From positions 1-25,350 of IMG/VR virus record IMGVR_UViG_3300001344_000024: a DNA stretch of 25,350 nucleotides, one strand, 5' to 3'. The translations under genes were made by a program, and so were the position numbers. The notes beneath the pieces are model-generated. The model did no database searches. It had not been told where the DNA came from and was given only the letters and a program-made list of their open reading frames with translations. The DNA is from a virus. Below, one piece after another: positions 14,877 to 23,031 of the stretch (positions are counted from its first letter, which is position 1; each line of letters opens with the position of its first letter).

Positions 14877-15479
14877 CTATAATATAGGGCAATGTCCGTA
14901 TGAACATAATATTTCACCTAATATATTATTTACGTTTTTATATTTATCTTGTGATTTAAATTCTTTATTTTCTCTTACTAAATGCATAAATGAGTCTGGG
15001 TTAGATGGTGTTGAGACAAAATCCCAACATAATAATTCAAAGTCATCTTGAACTTCCATTAATTCACCTTTTTGTTCTAATGAACCCATTCCTCTTGAAG
15101 ACACACCTACTGTAATCCCACTTTCAACTAATGCTTTGAGTATATTACCATTTGGTGTAGGTAAAATTTCTATTTTACCCATTACATTATCTCCATCCCA
15201 CCACATTTCAGAAATATTATGTGATACATTCTGTAAATTTATTACTGAGGATTCTGGGTGGTCTAATTCTCCCATTGCTCTATTTTCATCAACTAATACT
15301 CTATATTTGTCAATTTCTCTATCCCACAATTCTTTAGAATAATACCTACCATTACCGTTTTTTACTTCAGCAGTAGCTAATATTCCTTCAACTAAGGGTA
15401 AACCTCGTTTTGAGCGTGATTCATTTAAAATGACTCCCTTAGGTTTAAATACGTGTGTTTCTATTAGTAATTGACTCAT
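14877..15479 (-). CDS. 21: Prohead core protease, gp21-like
   Basis: The 200-residue protein matches the herpesvirus-like serine protease fold of T4 gp21 (212 aa) in length and motifs. NGNGRYYSKELWD (41-53) is typical of the family N-terminus. ELDHPESS (71-78) supplies the catalytic His74, and GITVGVSSRGMG (121-132) the catalytic Ser, at 127 or 128. CWDFVSTPSNP (151-161) is the conserved closing strand. In T4 the enzyme is enclosed in the prohead, cleaves capsid and scaffold proteins after I/L-X-E, then digests itself. It is placed just upstream of scaffold and capsid genes, and its own terminator separates it from them. The start has no Shine-Dalgarno and lies 8 nt after the preceding stop. 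Confidence 0.92.
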   Translation of the reverse strand: MSQLLIETHVFKPKGVILNESRSKRGLPLVEGILATAEVKNGNGRYYSKELWDREIDKYRVLVDENRAMGELDHPESSVINLQNVSHNISEMWWDGDNVMGKIEILPTPNGNILKALVESGITVGVSSRGMGSLEQKGELMEVQDDFELLCWDFVSTPSNPDSFMHLVRENKEFKSQDKYKNVNNILGEILCSYGHCPIL

Positions 15480-15487
15480 AATATGTT

Positions 15488-16654
15488 TTATGCAGTTCTA
15501 AATTTTGATAATCCTGAATATGATTCTTTATTATCGTTTGAATTTTCGTTTGAATTTTCGTTAGATCCTTCATTACTGTTAGCATTACTTTCTTCATTTC
15601 TTGGTGCCCAATCAGCATCTTGACCATTTTGTCTTTTCCATGCTTCAGGATCCATTTCAGTAACTACTTTTTTGTATGATTTACCACACATCTTTTCATA
15701 CATTTTCTCCATGCCCGCTTTTTTCTTTTCAAGAACTTTTACTTCACGTTGCATTTCTTTCATTTTTTTCTTATCTACTAATTCAGATAAACTTTCATCT
15801 TCGGATACCATAGAAATTCTATCATTTTTACTTTCAATGATTTCATCTAAGGCATTAATTTGTAACTCAAGAGTAGCAATTCTACCATTATTTTCAATCT
15901 CGGCTAATTTGCTATCTGTTGTTTCTTTTTTTACTTTCTTTTTTACTTTTGCCTTTGGTTTTTCACCTAAAGGACTATTTTCTAATAAGTTTAATAATGA
16001 TATCATTTTGTTTTCTTTAATTTCTAAATAACCAGTACCTACTTCACCTTCTGGGAAGTCTTTTTTTGTAGCTTCACCATATCCACCACCAACACCCGGA
16101 TCTTTAACCATTTTACCTTTACCTAAAGCGGGTGCATCTTCAGTATATCCTATCCCTTTAATGCCAAATTGAGCTTCCTCAATATAATATAGGGGGTTTT
16201 TATCAATATTTTTAATAACTAAATCTATTAATTCTTCCTTAGTTTTGTCTTTATTAGATACACAAGTAAGTTCTGTAAAATATCCTTGACGAAATTGCTC
16301 ACCAGATACATTATTAAGCATTTTATCATCTTTATAATCGTATCCTTTATCAGGTGCTTGTAAATCAGTTACTCCTTTTGTTACCTTTTTTTCTATAGCT
16401 TTAGCTTCTTCCTCAGAGATTAAGTTCATGTTGTCATCAAAAAGTTTAAACCAGTCTGGTTTTTTAGTGTTTCCTGTTCCTACATAAAGGTTTTCAGCTA
16501 TAATGCTTCTACCAATTAGAGCAGATGATGCTTCATCAAATCCTGCAGCATTACGTACTAAATTAGGATATTTAGCTTTAACTTCTTTAAGGAAAATATG
16601 CTTACTGCCTTTTCCCTTTTTAATTTGGTTGTATTGTTCTTGTAATGTTTTCAT
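15488..16654 (-). CDS. Unknown head-region protein with coiled coil and Asn/Ser/Glu tail, 388 aa
   Basis: I do not recognise this 388-residue family. Residues 1-215 look globular, with segments such as EEAQFGIKGIGYTEDAPALGKG. Residues about 230-325 are strongly charged with heptad-like spacing (ALDEIIESKNDRIS; KKMKEMQREVKVLEKKKAGM) and probably form a coiled coil. The last 35 residues are a low-complexity Asn/Ser/Glu tail with NSNEGSNENSNENSND. The gene is one of three unknowns between portal and protease, where T4 has small prohead-core genes 67 and 68, so a prohead-core or internal-head role is possible. AAAGGAG overlapping the previous gene's stop gives it the clearest Shine-Dalgarno in the window. 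The start abuts that stop. Confidence 0.6.
   Translation of the reverse strand: MKTLQEQYNQIKKGKGSKHIFLKEVKAKYPNLVRNAAGFDEASSALIGRSIIAENLYVGTGNTKKPDWFKLFDDNMNLISEEEAKAIEKKVTKGVTDLQAPDKGYDYKDDKMLNNVSGEQFRQGYFTELTCVSNKDKTKEELIDLVIKNIDKNPLYYIEEAQFGIKGIGYTEDAPALGKGKMVKDPGVGGGYGEATKKDFPEGEVGTGYLEIKENKMISLLNLLENSPLGEKPKAKVKKKVKKETTDSKLAEIENNGRIATLELQINALDEIIESKNDRISMVSEDESLSELVDKKKMKEMQREVKVLEKKKAGMEKMYEKMCGKSYKKVVTEMDPEAWKRQNGQDADWAPRNEESNANSNEGSNENSNENSNDNKESYSGLSKFRTA
15535..15562 (-). repeat. 12-nt tandem repeat encoding a Ser-Asn-Glu-Asn tail
   Basis: The unit cgtttgaatttt occurs at 15535-15546 and 15547-15558, and cgtt begins a third copy. It encodes part of the Asn/Ser/Glu-rich C-terminus of the 388-aa protein and is likely to expand or contract by slippage. 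Confidence 0.7.
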
Positions 16655-17692
16655 TTATTCTCCTTTTAATAAGTCTTTTATATCTTTTATATAATCTAAT
16701 ACTAGATCTGTTGGTTTTATAACTGAAAATGATGTAGGGTTTTCTGTGTAATAATCCCCTGTTTCATTTTTAGCATTGCTTAACATCTTATAAATATCAT
16801 TAAGTTGTTGTTCAATTACATCAAAAGCAGCTATTCTTTCTTGTTGGAATGATTTTACATCATCAGCTTCAAATAACTGCTTAACTTCTAAACCAGATCC
16901 TTTTATTTTCTTAGGTACTAAACTATATTTAAATTGTTTTACGTATGCATTATCTTTTACTCCTTCTGGACCTGCTTTAGGTCCTGGGCCTAATGTTGCT
17001 CCAATATCCTCTTTTACTAGTTTTACTCTATTGCTAGGAAATATTTTAACTGTACTACCATCAAAACGAACTGTCGTTTTATCCCCTTCTACCTTTTCAA
17101 CTGATCCAGTACCATACATTTTACCATCTTTATCGTAAACATGTACTAGTTGTAATGCTTCTTTTTGCACTGCTTTTTTAGCTTTTTTAAAAGCATATGG
17201 GGTTGCATATTGCATTCCTGTACCCGGGGTAAATGAAGCAGCACCTGCTCCACCGCCAGTTGTAGACATTTCCTCTAATTCTTCTTTAGTAAGTTGAGAT
17301 TTTAATTGAGCATAAAATGCTGGGTATTCTTTTCTTAAATGAGTTCTAAATCTATTAAATTCTCTTTTTAATTCATTAGATATATCTCTTAATATCTCAT
17401 CATCTCTTACAGATTCACCTTTAACTAATTCATTAGCAGCATCCCTAGTTGCTTTTAATTGTTTGATTAATACTGAAAATGAAGGCAATTTAACTATTTT
17501 ATGTGAAATTCCACCTCCTTCAGATTCATAATCAGCATCTGTTTTAAAATAAGTATCACCATCATCAGATATAAAATCTCTATCATCCCAAGGACCATAT
17601 CTATCTTCAATCCAAGTTATTAATTTTGGATCAATATCTTTTCTTTTAACTTCTTTTATCAAGCCAATTATTTTTTCTACTATGCTATCCAT
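16655..17692 (-). CDS. Unknown head-region protein with capsid-like GAG-FTPGTG motif, 345 aa
   Basis: This 345-residue protein is unassigned. Residues 1-140 are charged and mostly helical, ending in LTKEELEE. A flexible MSTTGGGAGAASFTPGTGMQ (142-161) follows and resembles the segment just after the predicted capsid propeptide (GAGTFTPGTGAQ). A small beta-rich region follows (VHVYDKDGKMYGTGSVEKV, 183-201; TTVRFDGSTVKIFPSNRVKLV, 206-226), looking like an SH3-type fold. The C-terminal third is helical (ERIAAFDVIEQQLNDIYKML). L-E-E at 139-141 and L-F-E at 273-275 fit the gp21 cleavage rule, so it may be processed in the prohead. It overlaps the preceding gene by 8 nt. Role in the prohead core is inferred from position and motif. 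Confidence 0.6.
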   Translation of the reverse strand: MDSIVEKIIGLIKEVKRKDIDPKLITWIEDRYGPWDDRDFISDDGDTYFKTDADYESEGGGISHKIVKLPSFSVLIKQLKATRDAANELVKGESVRDDEILRDISNELKREFNRFRTHLRKEYPAFYAQLKSQLTKEELEEMSTTGGGAGAASFTPGTGMQYATPYAFKKAKKAVQKEALQLVHVYDKDGKMYGTGSVEKVEGDKTTVRFDGSTVKIFPSNRVKLVKEDIGATLGPGPKAGPEGVKDNAYVKQFKYSLVPKKIKGSGLEVKQLFEADDVKSFQQERIAAFDVIEQQLNDIYKMLSNAKNETGDYYTENPTSFSVIKPTDLVLDYIKDIKDLLKGE

Positions 17693-18542
17693 TTGATTTT
17701 GTTAATTCTTCTATTAATGAATGGTATTGTAACAAATCAACTAAGTGATCACTTTTAATGGTTGTTTTTTTATTTAACTCACTAATCAAAGAATTAACTT
17801 CATTTAATTTAATCTTAATTACTTTACTTTCTGTTTTAGCAATTTGAGATTTAATTGATTCTTTAATAAAAAGAACTTCTTTATTATAAAATTCTTTTAA
17901 TGATGGTGTGTTATCTACAGACTCAATAAATTCTTTAAGAATATTCTTTTGTCTAGGGTTTAATGTTGAGTATTTATCATTAAATTTTTCTAGTAATACA
18001 TAATATGTTAATGTACGAATATCTTTATCTTGAGATTTAAACTCTTCAATTACATCTTCTTTAACATTATCTCTATTTATATCTTTAGATGTTAAATATT
18101 CTAATAGTGTAACTTTATTATCTATAATTTGATTTGGGTCTATTAATTTTTCTGTGTTGTATGTTTCTAATAAAGTATACAATGAAGCCTGTGCTTTATA
18201 ATCATTAAGTTTTGTTTTAAATAAATCTTCAACATTATAGTGAGCTTTAAGTTCTTTTATAAGATTGTATTTTTCTTTTCTAATCCTAGTTCTATTAAGT
18301 CTTTTTGAAGATTCTAATATGGTATCTAAAACTGTACTAGCTCTAGTACTATCTAGATTTTTAGATTTAAATATAGTTTCATACAATTTATATTCTTTCC
18401 CTAACTCAGTATTTACAAAGTGGGATTTTAGAATGTTAATAGCTGGTGAATCTTTTCCTGACAGGGTTTCTGATGTAATTTTTCTTACTATTACCTCGAA
18501 TAAAATGCCTGTATTCCTGAATTTTGAATGTTTTATATACAT
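17685..18542 (-). CDS. Unknown conserved-position head protein, 285 aa
   Basis: The product is helix-rich and basic, starting MYIKHSKFRNTGILFEVIVR. An in-frame TTG lies one codon upstream, but ATG at 18542 is the more likely start. The FRNTGILFEVIVRKIT segment near the N-terminus recalls uncharacterised proteins encoded next to the portal in marine T4-like phages; this is recollection, not a search. The rest is Lys/Glu/Leu-rich helix without membrane or enzyme motifs. It follows the portal gene by about 31 nt, a gap containing a TATTTATA-type element, and overlaps the next gene by 8 nt. A prohead core or assembly factor is the most plausible role. Confidence 0.6.
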   Translation of the reverse strand: MYIKHSKFRNTGILFEVIVRKITSETLSGKDSPAINILKSHFVNTELGKEYKLYETIFKSKNLDSTRASTVLDTILESSKRLNRTRIRKEKYNLIKELKAHYNVEDLFKTKLNDYKAQASLYTLLETYNTEKLIDPNQIIDNKVTLLEYLTSKDINRDNVKEDVIEEFKSQDKDIRTLTYYVLLEKFNDKYSTLNPRQKNILKEFIESVDNTPSLKEFYNKEVLFIKESIKSQIAKTESKVIKIKLNEVNSLISELNKKTTIKSDHLVDLLQYHSLIEELTKSNG

Positions 18543-18555
18543 CAATCAATATTTT

Positions 18556-18572
18556 TTTATAAATATACTAAA
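18556..18572 (-). promoter_or_regulatory. TATTTATA-type candidate late promoter upstream of the 285-aa gene
   Basis: The coding strand reads TTAGTATATTTATAAAA, with the core at plus 18558-18565, ending 15 nt before the ATG. It fills the short gap after the portal gene. Confidence 0.45.
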
Positions 18573-18573
18573 A

Positions 18574-20466
18574 TTATTGTTCCTTAATATTTGACTCGTC
18601 AAGAAGCGAACTTTTTGCGGGTTTATCTTCAAATACTAACTTTTTACCTGTAGGGATAGATTTTAACATGGATTGATGCTTTGCAAAGTGGCTATTATTT
18701 TCTAAAGCCATACCACTTTTATTTGTATCATTATAATCCTTTTTTATACCTTTAGCACCTAATCTATCTTTACCAAAATTATCATCTTGTGTGTTTCTTT
18801 TAGAAGCTTTTTCTTTTGGTCTACCTAATACATCTTTATCTCCATCTTTATCATATGTTTCAGGTTTAGGAACATCACCTGGGTTTGAATACATTCTACC
18901 CTTACCATATAGTGAAGCTAAATCATGAGGTGTACCATATGATTTGCCAGTTTCAACAGGATCATTACCTTCTGCTTCTATTTGGTCTATTCTAAATTTA
19001 CGTTTAGCATCTTCTCTAATCAAATCTCTAAAATCATCATATTGGTCTTCACTTAAATGGAATAAATGGTCGTAAATGAAATCAGAAGGAAATAAATTAG
19101 TTTCAGTCATTTGAGCTGCTAAATCCATTTTTTCTTTCATTAATGCTACCCTTTCTTGATCATATATAATTGATGGGGTAGTTAATGATAATTCAAAATT
19201 AGCTAATTGTTCATCTCTATAGCCCTGAGTGTATAAATGGACTAATCCTATTTTATATAATTCTGATACTATAATTCTTTGTATTCTTTCAATAGTACGT
19301 GCAAATCTAATATCTTGAGCTGCTAGTGTTGCTTTACCATCCGTATTTTCATCATACCCTAAAAATGCTTTTGGTACTTTTAAGGCAGCAAATAATTTAT
19401 CTCTTAAATATTCAACATCAGCAATCCCATCCCATTGTAACCCGTTTGCACTTTCAATTTTAGTACTTGAATCATTACCTCTAACAGGAATATAATAATC
19501 TTCTAAAAGGTTTTGCATGTTGTATCTTAAGTTATACTCTCCAGTTTTCTCATCTACGTGAGGAGTACGTTTAAGTTTACTTAATGTTTTTTCCATAAAG
19601 GCATCTACCTCATTTGGAGGAATTGACCCAACATTCATATAAAAGATACGTTTTTCAGGTGCACGAACAATTCTATGAATTAACATAGCATCTTCCATTA
19701 AAACATACTGTTTAAATAATTTACGAGCAGGCTCTATATATGATCTACCATAAGGTAAAAAGTTCATATCTGTTAATAGACGAAAATGAGCCATTTCATA
19801 GTTGTCAAATATAATAGAGCGGGAATTATTAACTCCCGCATTTGGTACACTCATCATACCATAATCTGATGCTGATACTCCTTCTGGGTCAAATCTAAAT
19901 TTAACTTCAGTTGGGTTTTCACCATCTCCCTCCATTCTTTCAATATGGAAAGCAGTATAAGGTATTACATTATATACTCCATACTTTTCAGCTATTTCTA
20001 ATTTTAAGAAAAAATCTCCATATTTAGCTAAATTTCTAACCCAAGGCCAAAGATTAAATTCAATATTTAAAACATCATAAAATAAATTATATAATATTTT
20101 TTGGATGTCTTCATCAGAAGATTTAATTTGTAGCACTTCACCCATATCATTTTTAAGGGTAGACTCATCAGCTATAATATCTAAAGCAGATGCAACAATA
20201 GCATCTGTATCCATTGCATCATATTCTGAGTATAGCATAGGTCTTAAATACTGGTAGTTAAAACCAGCTTGTTGACCATATAGTGATGTTGAAGAATTTG
20301 AATAGATTCTATTAAATCTATCTACTAGTGTGTTTGTTTCAATTTCTCCACTTTGCTGGATTTTGTTAACATCGAAAACTTTAAGTTGGCTGCCCCCTAC
20401 ATTACGAATTATTACGTCTGTAGAAAATAACCTTCTTAATCTTGGGAATAAACCTGTATCTGCCAT
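18574..20466 (-). CDS. 20: Portal protein, gp20-like
   Basis: The 630-residue product has the T4 gp20-family signature: LYSEYDAMDTDAIVASALDI near 77-96 with the following ADESTLKND, then NLWPWVRNLAKYGDFFLKLE, APEKRIFYMNVGSIPPNEVD and PKAFLGYDENTDGKATLAAQ, the GKATL block shared by T4-like portals. T4 gp20 is 524 aa. The extra length here is a Lys/Asp/Gly-rich C-terminal tail from about residue 520, probably flexible. Twelve copies form the ring at one head vertex through which DNA enters and leaves, and on which the prohead core nucleates. It starts 18 nt after the terminase stop with a TATTTATA-type element in between. Direct terminase-to-portal order differs from T4, where genes 18 and 19 intervene. 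Confidence 0.93.
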   Translation of the reverse strand: MADTGLFPRLRRLFSTDVIIRNVGGSQLKVFDVNKIQQSGEIETNTLVDRFNRIYSNSSTSLYGQQAGFNYQYLRPMLYSEYDAMDTDAIVASALDIIADESTLKNDMGEVLQIKSSDEDIQKILYNLFYDVLNIEFNLWPWVRNLAKYGDFFLKLEIAEKYGVYNVIPYTAFHIERMEGDGENPTEVKFRFDPEGVSASDYGMMSVPNAGVNNSRSIIFDNYEMAHFRLLTDMNFLPYGRSYIEPARKLFKQYVLMEDAMLIHRIVRAPEKRIFYMNVGSIPPNEVDAFMEKTLSKLKRTPHVDEKTGEYNLRYNMQNLLEDYYIPVRGNDSSTKIESANGLQWDGIADVEYLRDKLFAALKVPKAFLGYDENTDGKATLAAQDIRFARTIERIQRIIVSELYKIGLVHLYTQGYRDEQLANFELSLTTPSIIYDQERVALMKEKMDLAAQMTETNLFPSDFIYDHLFHLSEDQYDDFRDLIREDAKRKFRIDQIEAEGNDPVETGKSYGTPHDLASLYGKGRMYSNPGDVPKPETYDKDGDKDVLGRPKEKASKRNTQDDNFGKDRLGAKGIKKDYNDTNKSGMALENNSHFAKHQSMLKSIPTGKKLVFEDKPAKSSLLDESNIKEQ

Positions 20467-20470
20467 TTTA

Positions 20471-20489
20471 TTTATTTATAAATATTATA
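20471..20489 (-). promoter_or_regulatory. TATTTATA-type candidate late promoter upstream of the portal gene
   Basis: The coding strand reads TATAATATTTATAAATAAA, identical over 19 nt to the element before the 846-aa tail gene. The core is at plus 20477-20484, 10 nt from the ATG. It overlaps the terminase stop codon. Confidence 0.5.
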
Positions 20490-22059
20490 ATAACCATCCT
20501 ATATCATGAGACTTACCATTTATTTTCATCTCATATGGATTTTCAATTGAATTGTTTGCTGAATGTCCTCCACTATATGTTACTTTATTAGATTTTACAC
20601 TACCTAATGTTGCCCTTGTCATATCTAAACTCTGCTGTTGGAATTTTAATGATGTGTCTCGTAGAAACATACCAATCCCAAATGACATAACCAAGTCATC
20701 GTTATAACCAGTTTGAGCTTCTGGTCTTCCGTTTTTCCAGATAAATACCTTCATTTCTTCTATTAAACGTTTTGACCTAATTACCACAGATTTATCTCCT
20801 ACAAATTCTCTAAATTTATTAATACAAAGAGGTCTTGTTCTCATTGACATTGTAAACCCAGGTACCATCTCTGAATTTCCTTCAAATACTCTTAAAAATG
20901 ACTCAGCCGTTAAGGCATCGGATTTGGGGGATTGGTATAAATTTTTATATCCTCTTTCTTGTATCGCATCTAAGGTTGCCCACCCTATATTAGCATTTTC
21001 TACTACTAACATAGCATTATTATATTCTGTAGATAAACCTGTTAAAAAATATCCAAATTCTTTAGGGGGCATTTGTCCTTTATATTCTGCTACTTGTGTA
21101 TTTGTAGCTATATCCATTACATGGCAGGCTGAATAATCTTTACCATCACCCCGTGCAACATCTGCTACAACCATATATTCTCTAGAATAATCAGCAGATT
21201 CCCAAACCCATAAATTTTGGTCTACTCCTCTTCTTTCCATAGGCTCTTTAATAGTAGTTTCATTTAAAAACTCAATCCATTCATTGTAAAATACAATATC
21301 ACCTGATGTACTAAAATCACAATCACACTCTTGAGCTGCCATTCTAGGATCTCCTAATAATTCATTTTGGTTATCTCTCCACTCCTGGTTTCTTTCAGGG
21401 TGGACAAACCAAGGTAATTTAATAGGTATAAATTGATTTTCATTAGCTTCTGCATTAACCCAAGTTTTATGGAACCAATTTCCGGTACCATAGGGAGTAC
21501 TTAATACTATAGCACCCCCACCAGTTGCTAGTGTTTGTTGAGCTGATGCCCAAATCTCACCAATATTATCAATAAAGGCTGCTTCATCTATTAATAGTAA
21601 AGATACTGCTTCTGATCTACCAGCATCACTACTAGCTGATGTTGCCTTAATTATAGATCCATTATTTAATCTAAGTGATAGTTTGTTATTTTCTTCTGCT
21701 TTTATAGATAACCATGATGGTAAATTGTCATACATGAATTTTACCTTAGTAACCATGTTACGCGCTGTTTCTTGTTTAGTCGCTATACATAACACGTTTT
21801 TATCCTTATGAAACAACATTAACCATAAAGAATAACCGGCTGATAGGGTTGATATTCCTAATTGTCTTGACTTTAATATTATTGAATAAGGATTATCTCT
21901 AACTAAATGTAAAGTTTTTTCTTGAAAAGGATATAAATTAAACTGGATTCTACCTCTTTGAGGGTGTTGAATAAAACAGTATTTTTTCATAAAATGAGCT
22001 GGGTCTTGAGCACATTTCATATATTCTTGTCTTATTATTTTTTTTAAATCTTCAGCCAT
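20485..22059 (-). CDS. 17: Terminase large subunit, gp17-like
   Basis: The 524-residue protein has the two-domain plan of T4 gp17 (610 aa). The ATPase half shows KSRQLGIST (63-71) as Walker A, LLLIDEAAF (154-162) as Walker B with catalytic Glu159, and the STPYGTG coupling motif (187-193). The RNase H-like nuclease half shows Asp300 in VVADVARGDGKDYS, Glu354 in LVVENANIGW and Asp453/454 in GYNDDLVMS. The enzyme cuts concatemeric DNA and pumps it through the portal into the prohead. In Walker A the usual Lys position (SRQLGKTT in T4) is Ile, with a Lys just before the motif, as in deviant terminases such as lambda gpA. The gene follows the 198-aa gene without spacing. No small terminase was recognised here. 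Confidence 0.95.
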   Translation of the reverse strand: MAEDLKKIIRQEYMKCAQDPAHFMKKYCFIQHPQRGRIQFNLYPFQEKTLHLVRDNPYSIILKSRQLGISTLSAGYSLWLMLFHKDKNVLCIATKQETARNMVTKVKFMYDNLPSWLSIKAEENNKLSLRLNNGSIIKATSASSDAGRSEAVSLLLIDEAAFIDNIGEIWASAQQTLATGGGAIVLSTPYGTGNWFHKTWVNAEANENQFIPIKLPWFVHPERNQEWRDNQNELLGDPRMAAQECDCDFSTSGDIVFYNEWIEFLNETTIKEPMERRGVDQNLWVWESADYSREYMVVADVARGDGKDYSACHVMDIATNTQVAEYKGQMPPKEFGYFLTGLSTEYNNAMLVVENANIGWATLDAIQERGYKNLYQSPKSDALTAESFLRVFEGNSEMVPGFTMSMRTRPLCINKFREFVGDKSVVIRSKRLIEEMKVFIWKNGRPEAQTGYNDDLVMSFGIGMFLRDTSLKFQQQSLDMTRATLGSVKSNKVTYSGGHSANNSIENPYEMKINGKSHDIGWLL

Positions 22060-22656
22060 TTATTTTTTACCTATTTTCATATAATAACTACCTGATATAA
22101 TAGGTTCAAAGTTTTCATTAACACCTATCCCTAAACCATATATGTTTTTTCTTTTTGATTTGTATAATATTCCCCCACCTAAATAATTAATTTGTGATGA
22201 TCTACCTGCTATATTTAAACCCCAATAAAATTCTCTATTATTTAAATAAATCTCTTGAGTTAGTGTTTTTGTAGGGATTAGTATATCTGATTTTATTTGT
22301 CTTGAAAATATTCTATTTTGGGAAATTGTATCTGTTACAGTTACAACCCCTAAAGAATCCAATACAATTTTATCTACATAAACATTTTTGGCATAGTATT
22401 CTTTTAATACTTCTAATGTATCTATAGGAGTATTTATTATAATAGTATCATTTTCATATACTGTTACTATTTTTTCTACCCATTTAGGTACATATTCTAT
22501 CTTGTTAATAGTAATAGTATCCCATTTAGTTTCAACCTTTGTTATAATCGTAGGTTCAATAATAGTTGGATCAGAAGTACAACTCCTTTGTAATAAAAGG
22601 AGTACAACTAAAACTACAATAAGTAGAAATTGGATATTTTTAAAGAAGACCTTCAA
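22060..22656 (-). CDS. Membrane-anchored protein with beta-rich C-terminus, 198 aa
   Basis: The frame begins with TTG at 22656; no in-frame ATG occurs until near the C-terminus, and this start includes a complete hydrophobic segment (FLLIVVLVVLLLL, about 10-22). A Cys at 26 follows, but Q-R-S-C is a poor lipobox, so a single membrane anchor is more likely than a lipoprotein. Residues 30-140 are Thr/Ile/Val-rich and extended. The last 60 residues alternate aromatic and polar residues (FYWGLNIAGRSSQINYLGGG; IYGLGIGVNENF) and end SGSYYMKIGKK, resembling outer-membrane beta-barrel strands. Function is unknown; a lysis or envelope role is possible because the protein should be exported. It overlaps the 122-aa gene by 17 nt and abuts terminase. 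Confidence 0.6.
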   Translation of the reverse strand: MKVFFKNIQFLLIVVLVVLLLLQRSCTSDPTIIEPTIITKVETKWDTITINKIEYVPKWVEKIVTVYENDTIIINTPIDTLEVLKEYYAKNVYVDKIVLDSLGVVTVTDTISQNRIFSRQIKSDILIPTKTLTQEIYLNNREFYWGLNIAGRSSQINYLGGGILYKSKRKNIYGLGIGVNENFEPIISGSYYMKIGKK

Positions 22657-23008
22657 GTTCTTTTTTAATTTTAGTTAATTCTCTTAGACGATCCGTAAGT
22701 TTTTGTTTTTCAGAACCTTCAGCATTTTTCCACTTTTTTACTACTTTTTTCATTTCAGCAGATGTTTGTTGAAGTTTTGATGCTAATTTAGATACTGAGT
22801 CTCCTTTTTTAGCTCCTTTTATAGCTTTCTTATCCATTACATCCTCATCATCTTCATCTTCTTCTTTCATAAGGTCTTGAGTTTTTTCTAATTCCTTATT
22901 TAGGTCAGCCTGTGCATCGGCTTTAGCACTAATTTCATCTGCAGATTCTGCTTCTAATAGTTCAAGGATTTCTTCTTTAATTGATGCTTTTAATTCTGAT
23001 TTCTTCAT
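22640..23008 (-). CDS. Small charged helical protein, 122 aa
   Basis: The protein begins MKKSELKASIKEEILELLEA, a highly charged helix. An acidic stretch (KEEDEDDEDVMD, 48-59) is followed by a basic Lys-rich coiled-coil-like C-terminus (KLASKLQQTSAEMKKVVKKW; KLTDRLRELTKIKKELEGLL). No domain is recognised. It could be a scaffold-like or small virion protein. A TATTTATA-type element precedes the ATG by 14 nt, implying late expression. It is the first gene of the packaging block and overlaps the 198-aa membrane-protein gene by 17 nt. Confidence 0.6.
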   Translation of the reverse strand: MKKSELKASIKEEILELLEAESADEISAKADAQADLNKELEKTQDLMKEEDEDDEDVMDKKAIKGAKKGDSVSKLASKLQQTSAEMKKVVKKWKNAEGSEKQKLTDRLRELTKIKKELEGLL

Positions 23009-23013
23009 TAGAG

Positions 23014-23031
23014 TATTTTTGTTATAAATAT
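23014..23031 (-). promoter_or_regulatory. TATTTATA-type candidate late promoter upstream of the 122-aa gene
   Basis: The coding strand reads ATATTTATAACAAAAATA, an exact 18-nt match to the element before the 437-aa gene at 9292-9309. It occupies the 22-nt gap after the P-loop kinase-like gene. Confidence 0.5.

Noticed and set aside
15445-15627. 60-codon minus-strand frame spanning the end of the 388-aa gene and the start of the protease gene
   Set aside because: It overlaps two well-supported genes in another frame and has no recognisable features.
18543-18545. TTG start one codon upstream for the 285-aa protein
   Set aside because: An ATG follows immediately and keeps the whole conserved-looking N-terminus, so it is the simpler start.
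22060-22656. Lipoprotein signal in the 198-aa protein
   Set aside because: The Cys at 26 is preceded by Q-R-S, which does not fit the usual lipobox; a simple membrane anchor fits better.
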